A program made the translations under genes and the position numbers. A model generated the notes under the pieces. That model did no database searches. It was not told the origin of the DNA and saw only the letters and a list, made by a program, of their open reading frames with translations. 15,755 nucleotides of DNA from Pseudobutyrivibrio sp. (GTDB lineage: Bacteria; Bacillota_A; Clostridia; Lachnospirales; Lachnospiraceae), in NCBI GenBank assembly GCA_024691465.1, contig JAILNO010000015.1, positions 1 to 15,755 on the forward strand, in the 5' to 3' direction. Positions within the stretch are counted from its first letter, which is position 1; every line of letters begins with the position of its first letter. This document shows, in pieces, positions 7,391 to 15,755 of this stretch.

Positions 7391-7429
7391 GTGGTAATTT
7401 CCTGCTTGCTCGCCTTTTTCAAAATTATG

Positions 7430-7438
7430 TGATAAAAT
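7430..7438 (+). promoter_or_regulatory. Possible extended -10 promoter before the FakA-like gene
   Basis: TG-A-TAAAAT fits an extended -10 element 41 bases before the start codon at 7479. No convincing -35 is seen 17 bases upstream, which extended -10 promoters can tolerate. The surrounding 113 bases between glgD and this gene hold nothing else. Confidence 0.35.
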
Positions 7439-7478
7439 CTCCATAGTCGTTTTTTACATAGATTTAGGAGGAAGAAAA

Positions 7479-7745
7479 ATGTTACCAGAACAGACTATAG
7501 AGTTCAGATATGATACACAGCTTCTTATCGAGGGCGAGGACCTTGATGAGGATGAAATCAATGATTATATCACAGAGAATTTCGTAGGCGACAGCTTACT
7601 TGCAGTTGGTGATGAGGAGCTTATTAAGATTCATTACCATACTAACGAGCCATGGAAAGTGCTTGAATATTGCAGAACTCTCGGCGAGATTTATGATATC
7701 GTTGTAGAGGATATGGATAGACAGGCTAGAGGTTTACAGGGTTGA
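7479..7745 (+). CDS. Small stand-alone FakA/YloV middle-domain-like protein
   Basis: An 88-residue protein matching only the central domain of the FakA/YloV (DAK2-type fatty-acid kinase) family. The best match is GDSLLAVGDEELIKIHYHTNEP (37-58), the counterpart of the family motif DSLVVVGDDxLVKVHVHT. The DhaL-like nucleotide domain and the DegV-like C-terminal domain are both absent, so it cannot be a kinase alone. The paired histidines (His52, His54), which I recall as zinc ligands in FakA, are kept. The family YCTEF cysteine aligns with Asp12 in RYDTQ. The protein is strongly acidic. Its start has an excellent TTAGGAGG site. The next gene, guanine deaminase, starts within its last four bases, so the two are translationally coupled. 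The function is unknown; automated pipelines often label such proteins kinase to dihydroxyacetone kinase. Confidence 0.8.
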   Translation: MLPEQTIEFRYDTQLLIEGEDLDEDEINDYITENFVGDSLLAVGDEELIKIHYHTNEPWKVLEYCRTLGEIYDIVVEDMDRQARGLQG

Positions 7746-9034
7746 CAAGAGACAGTTTTGTTCTAAGAGGCGGTATCGCTTTCTCAGAAGATAAGAATCG
7801 AATTACTACATATTACAGAGGATATCTGGTGTGCGTAGATGGTATTTGTAAGGGAGCTTTTACAGAGCTTCCTGAGGAGTACCGTGGGCTACAGCTATAT
7901 GATTATGGCGAGAGGCTTATCATTCCAGGCATGACTGACTTACATGTCCATGCACCTCAATATACCTTCAGGGGTATAGGGATGGATGAGGAGCTCTTAG
8001 AGTGGCTTAGCACGTACACTTTTCCAGAGGAAGCTAAGTATGCTGATATGGAATATGCCAAGAAGGCATACGACTTCTTCGTAAAGGATCTCAACCGATG
8101 CTTCACCACTAGAGCAGTGGTATTTGGAACTCTCCATAACGAGGCCACGATTGCTCTGATGGATCTGCTGGAAGAGACTGGCATGATCACATATGTAGGC
8201 AAGGTCAATATGGATAGGAATGGCTCAGAGGGACTGGAGGAGCCTGGAGCGCAAGCTTCACTTGAGGCTACCAGACAGTGGCTTGAGGCCATAGATGGTA
8301 GATACACCAATACCATGCCGATCCTCACACCTAGATTCATTCCTTCATGCTCGGATGAGCTTATGATAGGTCTAGGCCAGTTAGCAGCTGAGAAGCACCT
8401 TAGGATACAGTCTCATCTGTCAGAGAATATGTCTGAGGTAGCATGGGTTAAGGAGTTGGTTCCTAAGTCCACATGCTATGCTAATGCATATGAGATGTTT
8501 GACACCATGGGTAATCCTAGTGAGCCTACCATTATGGCACACTGCGTATACTCAGATGAGTTAGAGATGGACATCCTTAAGAAGCACGGAGCATTCATTG
8601 CTCACTGTGCTGATTCTAATATGAACCTTACATCAGGGATTGCACCTATTCGTAAGTTCATAGATGCAGGTATTAATGTAGGTCTTGGAACTGATGTGGC
8701 CGCTGGCTCATCTATGAATATGCTTAAGACCATGCTTATTACATTACAGGCATCTAAGATGTACTATCGCTTGGTTGATACAAGTGTTAAGCAGCTTACT
8801 TTTGAAGAGGTGTTCTACCTAGCTACTGAGGGCGGCGGTAAGTACTTCGGTCAGGTAGGTTCCTTCAAGGAAGGTTATGATTTCGATGCAGTTGTCATCG
8901 ATGATAGCAAGATGTTCTCTATGAGAGATATGTCTATACGCGAGCGGATAGAGCGTATGTGCTACAACGATGCAGATGCAATTATCAAGGACAAATTTGT
9001 TAAAGGTAAAAAGGTATATACAAGGGTAGAGTAG
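7742..9034 (+). CDS. guaD: Guanine deaminase (zinc amidohydrolase)
   Basis: A 430-residue cytoplasmic amidohydrolase that converts guanine to xanthine and ammonia in purine salvage or degradation. The metal-binding HxH is in DLHVH (His68, His70), followed by the family motif APQYTFRG (71-78). Further ligands and substrate residues are LTPRFIPSC (195-203), QSHLSEN with His225 and Glu228, MAHC with His267, and LGTD with Asp318. All expected zinc residues are present, so it should be active. The start is a TTG at 7742, overlapping the previous stop by 4 bp (TTGA), with AGAGG about nine bases upstream. The first in-frame ATG (Met64) would delete the beta-strand domain, so TTG is required. Related deaminases act on other purines or cytosine, but the APQY and RFIPSC stretches favour guanine. 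A terminator overlaps its stop codon. Confidence 0.9.
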   Translation: MTRDSFVLRGGIAFSEDKNRITTYYRGYLVCVDGICKGAFTELPEEYRGLQLYDYGERLIIPGMTDLHVHAPQYTFRGIGMDEELLEWLSTYTFPEEAKYADMEYAKKAYDFFVKDLNRCFTTRAVVFGTLHNEATIALMDLLEETGMITYVGKVNMDRNGSEGLEEPGAQASLEATRQWLEAIDGRYTNTMPILTPRFIPSCSDELMIGLGQLAAEKHLRIQSHLSENMSEVAWVKELVPKSTCYANAYEMFDTMGNPSEPTIMAHCVYSDELEMDILKKHGAFIAHCADSNMNLTSGIAPIRKFIDAGINVGLGTDVAAGSSMNMLKTMLITLQASKMYYRLVDTSVKQLTFEEVFYLATEGGGKYFGQVGSFKEGYDFDAVVIDDSKMFSMRDMSIRERIERMCYNDADAIIKDKFVKGKKVYTRVE

Positions 9035-9055
9035 TCGTTAGACTGCTCTATTTTT
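9027..9055 (+). terminator. Rho-independent terminator after guanine deaminase
   Basis: TAGAGTAGTC and GACTGCTCTA form a 10-bp stem (one G-U) with a GTTA loop, followed by five T residues. The stem includes the guaD stop codon at 9032-9034, so ribosomes finishing guaD may affect how efficiently it folds. Confidence 0.87.
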
Positions 9056-9106
9056 GCTTTCTGGATATTTAGATAACTTGGGCGATTAAAAGTCAACGAG
9101 TGGGTC

Positions 9107-9130
9107 TATACAGATTAAACAATCTGTATA
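9107..9130. promoter_or_regulatory. Perfect 10-bp inverted repeat upstream of the ATP synthase operon
   Basis: TATACAGATT and AATCTGTATA are perfect arms around AAAC, followed by TTATATTTTT. With only two G-C pairs the stem is weak for a terminator. Its place between the guaD terminator and the atp promoter region is better explained as an operator, or as a minor back-up terminator. The rest of 9056-9247 shows no gene. Confidence 0.45.
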
Positions 9131-9138
9131 TTATATTT

Positions 9139-9167
9139 TTGTTCAAAAAGTCTAAAATAAGAACTAT
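9139..9167 (+). promoter_or_regulatory. Tentative promoter of the ATP synthase operon
   Basis: TTGTTC (9139-9144) and AACTAT (9162-9167) lie 17 bases apart. The -10 match is poor (three of six). It is the best pair I could find between the inverted repeat and the atpB ribosome binding site. An operon this strong must start in 9056-9230, but the exact promoter is uncertain. Confidence 0.25.
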
Positions 9168-9247
9168 TCAAAGATTACATTGGGTAAGACTTCTTATTAA
9201 TATGTAGTCCGAGATTCAAATTAAAGAAAGAAATAGGAGGTGTTTTC

Positions 9248-9940
9248 GTGAGTTCGTCATTGGCGGAAGAGCTCATAGAGGAGCTCAATTGCGAGACGGT
9301 CTTCTCCATTCATCTGGGAAGTGTCACCATTCCAATTATGGAATCTGTGGTAGTCACTTGGATTGTTATGGCAGTGCTTATACTCATTGCAATCTTCTTA
9401 ACCAGAGGACTGAAGACCCAAAACATCAGCAAGCGGCAGGCTTTCGCAGAGCTTGTCTATGAGAAGCTGACAGGCATAGTCGGCGGCATGCTTGGAGAAG
9501 AGGGTAAGATATACACAGGTTATCTGACCACAGTTCTTCTCTACATTGGATTGTCCAATATCATCGGACTGTTTGGATTCAAGTCACCTACAAAGGATTT
9601 GAATGTTACAGCTGCATTGGCAATTATGAGTATTGTGCTAGTTGAATTTGCCGGTATTTATCAGAATGGCATTAAGAAATGGCTTCATAAGTTTACTGAG
9701 CCAGTTGCCATAGTAACACCATTTAACATTTTAGACGTGTTCACAAGACCTATGTCTTTGTGTATGCGACTCTTCGGTAACGTCTTAGGTGCATTCGTAA
9801 TCATGGAGTTATTGAAGATCATATGTCCACCAGTAGTCCCTGCTGTATTCAGCTTGTACTTCGATATATTCGATGGATTACTTCAGGCATACGTATTTGT
9901 TTTCTTGACATCCCTTTACATTAAGGAAGCTGTTGAGTAA
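9248..9940 (+). CDS. atpB: F-type ATP synthase F0 subunit a
   Basis: A 230-residue integral membrane subunit that with the c ring forms the ion path of the ATP synthase. The essential arginine is Arg174 in SLCMRLFGN (170-178). The last helix carries the conserved LLQAYVFVFLTSLYI (211-225) with Gln213. Five or so membrane helices are evident, at about 33-53, 90-111, 121-140, 171-200 and 205-225. The start is GTG at 9248, with an ideal AGGAGGTG at 9235-9242; the hydrophilic 25-residue N-terminus with acidic residues is normal for clostridial forms. It opens the operon; no atpI or atpZ gene stands in front of it. The c-subunit gene follows after 65 bases. Confidence 0.95.
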   Translation: MSSSLAEELIEELNCETVFSIHLGSVTIPIMESVVVTWIVMAVLILIAIFLTRGLKTQNISKRQAFAELVYEKLTGIVGGMLGEEGKIYTGYLTTVLLYIGLSNIIGLFGFKSPTKDLNVTAALAIMSIVLVEFAGIYQNGIKKWLHKFTEPVAIVTPFNILDVFTRPMSLCMRLFGNVLGAFVIMELLKIICPPVVPAVFSLYFDIFDGLLQAYVFVFLTSLYIKEAVE

Positions 9941-9966
9941 CTTTTACCACATATTAATTTAGTTAA

Positions 9967-9981
9967 GCTGGTATATCCGGC
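9967..9981 (+). other. Small hairpin in the atpB-atpE spacer
   Basis: GCTGG and CCGGC pair (one G-U) around TATAT, about ten bases before the strong AGGAGG of atpE. The spacer is unusually long for this operon. Such a structure could stabilise or set the 5' end of an atpE message needed in many copies, but five base pairs alone is weak evidence. Confidence 0.3.
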
Positions 9982-9993
9982 AATTACATTTAG

Positions 9994-10230
<237 letters not shown>

Positions 10231-10270
10231 TTTGCTCATAGGAAATAAGAAGAATACGAGGTACGTTTAA

Positions 10271-10753
10271 ATGATTAACATTTCATTTTGGAATATATTA
10301 TGGACTGTTGTGAATCTTCTTATCTTGTTCGTTGCATTCAGAATCTTCTTCTTCAAGCCAATTGCAAATATCATTGCTAAGCGTCAGGAAGAAGCTAATG
10401 AGATCTACGATAATGCTTCAGCTAAGGAAGCAGAAGCAGAGGCTCGCCTCCATGAGTACGAGGATAAGCTTGTAAGTGCTGAGGACGAGAAGAAGCAGAT
10501 TATTGCAGAAGCAAGAAAGAGTGCAGACAGCCAGTATCAGAAGATTGTTGCTGATGCTAAGGAAGATGCAAAGAATATTAAGGATACAGCAATTAGTGAA
10601 GCTAACCAGGAGAAGAAGAAGATCATCGCTGGTGCTAAGCAGGAGATTGCAGATATCGTTGTAGATGCAACCACTAAGGTTGTAGGTAGCAAGACAGGCG
10701 CTGAGGTTGATAGCGAGCTGTTTGATGAATTTTTAGGTAAAGCAGGTGAATAG
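10271..10753 (+). CDS. atpF: F-type ATP synthase F0 subunit b
   Basis: A 160-residue peripheral-stalk subunit. One N-terminal membrane helix (about 7-26, ending FFFKPIANII) is followed by a long charged, alanine-rich coiled coil (about 30-145), and a C-terminal end which normally grips the delta subunit. Length is normal and there is only one b gene, so the stalk should be a homodimer. The ribosome binding site is weak (CGAGG at 10257-10261). The end of the gene contains the ribosome binding site of the next gene, so b and the delta-alpha fusion are translationally coupled. There is no fusion of b to delta such as mycobacteria have; in this operon delta is instead joined to alpha. Confidence 0.93.
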   Translation: MINISFWNILWTVVNLLILFVAFRIFFFKPIANIIAKRQEEANEIYDNASAKEAEAEARLHEYEDKLVSAEDEKKQIIAEARKSADSQYQKIVADAKEDAKNIKDTAISEANQEKKKIIAGAKQEIADIVVDATTKVVGSKTGAEVDSELFDEFLGKAGE

Positions 10754-10754
10754 A

Positions 10755-12770
10755 GTGACAGAGAAGTCTTTAAATTATGCACGTGATTTACATAACAATC
10801 CAGATGCGCTTACACTTATGCAGTCTGCCGCTTCTATTATTGAAGCTGTACCTGCAATAGGTGAGGAGTTAGCAGATCCAACAGTCGCCATTGCTAAGAA
10901 GCACCTGGTGATTGATAAGATCTTCCCACAGGAGATTAGGAATTTCCTTAAGTTGTTATGTGATAACGGCGATTTCGATTTATTTGATGATGTAAGAACT
11001 GCTCTAAGTGAGTCTATGGAGGCCACAGGAGATCAGGTAGACAGAGCTAAGTTGCGCTATGTTACAGCTCCTTCTGATGAGCAGCTTGCAGGCATTAAGA
11101 AGTTCTTAGCCAAGGAATTTGGCAATGAGGATATTGAGATTGAGTTAGTTCAGGACTCATCTCTTAACAGTGGTTTCATCCTTTCAGTTGGAACCAAGGA
11201 GTACGACTGGAGTGAGAAGGGTCGTATTGAACAGTTAGCAACCAAGATTAATGCGGCAGTAGGTGTCAGCGCAGTTGACGACAGCATTCTTTCTATACTT
11301 AAGTCCAGCGTGGATGATTTCACACTTGAGGCTTCTGAGAAGGAAGTTGGTATCGTTAAATGGGTAGGTGACGGTATTGCCAATATCGATGGTATTGATC
11401 ATGCCTTTTACGGCGAAATCGTAATCTTCGATTGCGGTGTTAAGGGTATGGTTCAGGATGTCAGACGTGATGAGATAGGTGTCATCCTATTCGGTCGTGA
11501 TACTGAGATCAAGGAAGGTTCTAAGGTAGTACGTACTGGCAAGATGGCAGGTCTTCCAGTAGGTAATGGATTCCTTGGTCGTATCGTGGATTCACTTGGT
11601 TCTCCACTTGATGGCAAGGGAGAGATTCCAGCAGATGGATTCAGACCAGTTGAGTGTCCAGCACCTAGCATCGTGGACAGGAAGTCAGTTAGCCAGCCTA
11701 TGGAGACAGGTCTTCTCTCTATTGACTCGATGTTCCCAATCGGTCGTGGTCAGCGTGAGCTTATCATCGGTGATAGACAGACAGGTAAGACATCCATTGC
11801 CACAGATACAATCATTAACCAGAAGGGTAAGGATGTGGTCTGTGTATATGTTGCCATCGGTCAGAAGGCATCTACAGTTGCCAAGCTTGTTAACACATTA
11901 AAAGAGAATGGAGCAATGGATTACACAATCATCGTCAGTGCTACAGCATCTGATCCAGCTCCACTTCAATATATTGCACCTTATGCAGGTACAGCACTTG
12001 CTGAGTATTTCATGTATTCAGGTAAGGATGTGCTCATCGTATATGATGATCTATCTAAGCATGCGGTAGCATATCGTGCTATTTCATTATTACTTGAGCG
12101 TTCACCAGGACGTGAGGCATATCCAGGTGATGTATTCTACTTACACTCAAGACTACTTGAGAGAAGTGCTCGAATCACTGACGAAGCAGGCGGCGGTTCT
12201 ATTACAGCACTTCCAATTATAGAGACTCAGGCAGGTGACCTCTCAGCTTACATTCCTACTAATGTAATCTCTATTACAGATGGTCAGATATTCCTTGAGT
12301 CAGAGCTCTTCAATGCAGGCCAGAGACCAGCGGTCAATGTAGGTCTATCTGTATCCCGTGTAGGTGGTGCAGCTCAGACTAAGGCCATGAAGAAGGCAGC
12401 AGGTTCAATCCGTATTGACTTGGCACAGTACCGTGAGATGGAAGTCTTCACACAGTTCTCATCAGATCTGGATGATGCAACTAAGAAGCAGCTTGCTCAT
12501 GGTCGTTCACTTATGGAGTTACTTAAGCAGCCTCTCAACAGACCATTCTCAATGGCTGAGCAGGTAATTATCTTAGTATCTGCCAATGCTCATATCTTCA
12601 GTGATATAGAGATTACTTCAATCAAGAAGTTCAGAGCAGATATGTTAGATTATTTTGCTGCAGAGCACAGTGATATCATTAGCCAGCTCAACTCATCTAA
12701 GGATTTAACAGATGATTTGAAGGCAGCTATCATCGATGCAGCAGAGGAGTTCAAGAAGAATCAGGAGTAA
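10755..12770 (+). CDS. ATP synthase delta-alpha fusion protein (F1 subunits delta and alpha in one chain)
   Basis: One unbroken frame encodes both subunits. Counting from the GTG at 10755, residues 1-170 are a full delta: the helical N-terminal domain (SLNYARDL; KHLVIDKIF near 49-57) and the C-terminal domain with DSSLNSGFILSVGTKEYD (134-151). Residues about 173-671 are a full-length alpha: the N-terminal helix SILSILKSSVDDF, VGDGIANIDGID (204-215), Walker A GDRQTGKT (339-346), and the arginine finger Arg535 in SVSRVGGAAQ. Nothing is missing from either part, and the join is about three residues long. Alpha supplies the non-catalytic nucleotide sites and the arginine finger; delta ties the F1 crown to the b stalk. 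The start is chosen for AGGTGA (10744-10749), one base after the atpF stop; GTG at 10746 (adding three residues) is the alternative. The usual order atpH-atpA is kept, merged. A missed stop by sequencing error is the main competing explanation. Confidence 0.92.
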   Translation: MTEKSLNYARDLHNNPDALTLMQSAASIIEAVPAIGEELADPTVAIAKKHLVIDKIFPQEIRNFLKLLCDNGDFDLFDDVRTALSESMEATGDQVDRAKLRYVTAPSDEQLAGIKKFLAKEFGNEDIEIELVQDSSLNSGFILSVGTKEYDWSEKGRIEQLATKINAAVGVSAVDDSILSILKSSVDDFTLEASEKEVGIVKWVGDGIANIDGIDHAFYGEIVIFDCGVKGMVQDVRRDEIGVILFGRDTEIKEGSKVVRTGKMAGLPVGNGFLGRIVDSLGSPLDGKGEIPADGFRPVECPAPSIVDRKSVSQPMETGLLSIDSMFPIGRGQRELIIGDRQTGKTSIATDTIINQKGKDVVCVYVAIGQKASTVAKLVNTLKENGAMDYTIIVSATASDPAPLQYIAPYAGTALAEYFMYSGKDVLIVYDDLSKHAVAYRAISLLLERSPGREAYPGDVFYLHSRLLERSARITDEAGGGSITALPIIETQAGDLSAYIPTNVISITDGQIFLESELFNAGQRPAVNVGLSVSRVGGAAQTKAMKKAAGSIRIDLAQYREMEVFTQFSSDLDDATKKQLAHGRSLMELLKQPLNRPFSMAEQVIILVSANAHIFSDIEITSIKKFRADMLDYFAAEHSDIISQLNSSKDLTDDLKAAIIDAAEEFKKNQE

Positions 12771-12773
12771 GCC

Positions 12774-15193
<2,420 letters not shown>

Positions 15194-15196
15194 CTT

Positions 15197-15613
15197 ATGG
15201 CATCATTATTCAATCTTAAAATAATAGCTTGTGATGGTGTATTCTACGATGATGATTGTGAGATGCTTATCTATCCTGGTATGGATGGTGAGATTGCCAT
15301 TATGAATCATCATGAGGTAATGACTGGCGTAGTTGCAATCGGAGAGATTCGATTCAAGAGAGCCGACGGTGAGTGGGTACATGCAGTCGTATCCGATGGA
15401 TTGCTCACAGTCTACAAGGATGGCTCGGTTAAGATACTAGCCTATTCTTGTGAGAGGCCTGAGGACATCGATACCTTCCGTGCACAGGAAGCCCTAGAGC
15501 GTGCCCAGGAGCAGCTACAGCAGAAGCAGAGTCGTATAGAGTACGAAATATCCAATGCTAATATGGCTCGTGCCATGGCTCGACTTAAGGGAGCCAGGGG
15601 ACAAAGACACTAA
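15197..15613 (+). CDS. atpC: F-type ATP synthase F1 epsilon subunit
   Basis: A 138-residue protein that links the gamma shaft to the c ring and can inhibit ATP hydrolysis. The N-terminal beta sandwich (about 1-86) has CEMLIYPGMDGEIAIMNHHEVM (21-42), matching the family motif around PGxxGxxxxLxxH. The C-terminal two-helix region (about 87-138) is rich in Gln, Arg and Glu and has the length to act as the extendable inhibitory arm. The start at 15197 follows the atpD stop by three bases, with GGAG inside the end of atpD. It closes the operon in the usual D-C order, before a strong terminator. Confidence 0.93.
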   Translation: MASLFNLKIIACDGVFYDDDCEMLIYPGMDGEIAIMNHHEVMTGVVAIGEIRFKRADGEWVHAVVSDGLLTVYKDGSVKILAYSCERPEDIDTFRAQEALERAQEQLQQKQSRIEYEISNANMARAMARLKGARGQRH

Positions 15614-15622
15614 GATTTATAG

Positions 15623-15664
15623 AACTTCTGGCGGAGGATTCGCCTCCTCTGCCAGGAGTTTTTT
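15623..15664 (+). terminator. Strong rho-independent terminator of the ATP synthase operon
   Basis: A 16-bp stem with two G-U pairs (AACTTCTGGCGGAGGA with TCCTCTGCCAGGAGTT) has a six-base TTCGCC loop and continues into a T run. It starts nine bases after the atpC stop and is the longest terminator stem in the window. Confidence 0.95.
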
Positions 15665-15689
15665 AATTAGAGAAAAAGCCAAAAAATCA

Positions 15690-15718
15690 TTGCATACCAT
15701 GGCTCATTATGATATATT
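15690..15718 (+). promoter_or_regulatory. Promoter for a transcript running off the window
   Basis: TTGCAT (15690-15695) and TATATT (15713-15718) have an exact 17-base spacer. Transcription should start near 15725. The roughly 30 bases that follow can pair CGATG with CATCG (15727-15742) and end in a T run. It could be a leader RNA or a small RNA gene, but too little is present to identify it. Confidence 0.6.
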
Positions 15719-15755
15719 AGTACAGTCGATGAGCCGACATCGGGTCGTGGTTTTT

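Noticed and set aside
9107..9140. Inverted repeat upstream of atpB called as a strong terminator
   Set aside because: The stem has only two G-C pairs, and the following T tract is interrupted by A. A much better terminator for guaD exists at 9027-9055.
11310..12770. Separate alpha-subunit gene starting at GTG 11310
   Set aside because: No ribosome binding site precedes it and it would cut the conserved alpha N-terminal helix. The frame runs through from delta without a stop.
15699..15755. Open frame from ATG 15699 to the window end
   Set aside because: The ATG lies inside the promoter spacer, has no ribosome binding site, and only 19 codons are visible. Not enough to call a gene.

Overview
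The window looks like chromosome from a low-to-moderate-GC Firmicute of class Clostridia, most likely a Lachnospiraceae member of the Butyrivibrio/Pseudobutyrivibrio type. The grounds are protein character, strong AGGAGG ribosome binding sites, the glgC-glgD pair, a guanine deaminase of clostridial type, and a tRNA gene without encoded CCA. The genus assignment is inference. All protein genes are on the + strand; the only minus-strand gene is a tRNA-Glu.

Layout. (1) 2-2698: the 3' part of a sugar isomerase of the L-fucose-isomerase-like family, then xylulokinase xylB, closed by a terminator; together a pentose entry module. (2) 2761-4747: a short YtrA-type GntR repressor, an ABC ATPase and a six-helix permease in one operon, driven from a promoter whose -10 lies inside a 26-bp palindrome, with a possible second promoter upstream. 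(3) 4779-4989: two back-to-back terminators and a tRNA-Glu(CTC) on the minus strand with its own promoter. (4) 5034-7365: glgC and glgD, the catalytic and regulatory-type subunits of ADP-glucose synthesis for glycogen. (5) 7430-9055: an 88-residue stand-alone homologue of the middle domain of FakA/YloV, overlapping by 4 bp a guanine deaminase, then a terminator. (6) 9107-15664: a complete F-type ATP synthase operon, atpB-atpE-atpF-[atpH::atpA]-atpG-atpD-atpC, ending in a very strong terminator. (7) 15690-15755: a good promoter for a transcript that runs off the window.

The outstanding feature is in the ATP synthase operon. Subunits delta and alpha are one continuous open reading frame of about 671 residues, with a full-length delta joined directly to a full-length alpha and no internal start with a ribosome binding site. 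An F1 head has three alpha and one delta, so the fusion raises a real stoichiometry question. The same operon has a gamma subunit with an insertion of roughly 35 residues and a lysine tail, and a c subunit whose ion-site residues are a mixture of sodium-type and proton-type positions. Other points worth attention are the tandem promoter/palindrome arrangement before the GntR gene, the small FakA-middle-domain protein in which the expected zinc-ligand cysteine is aspartate, and the likely D-xylose isomerase role of the first gene.
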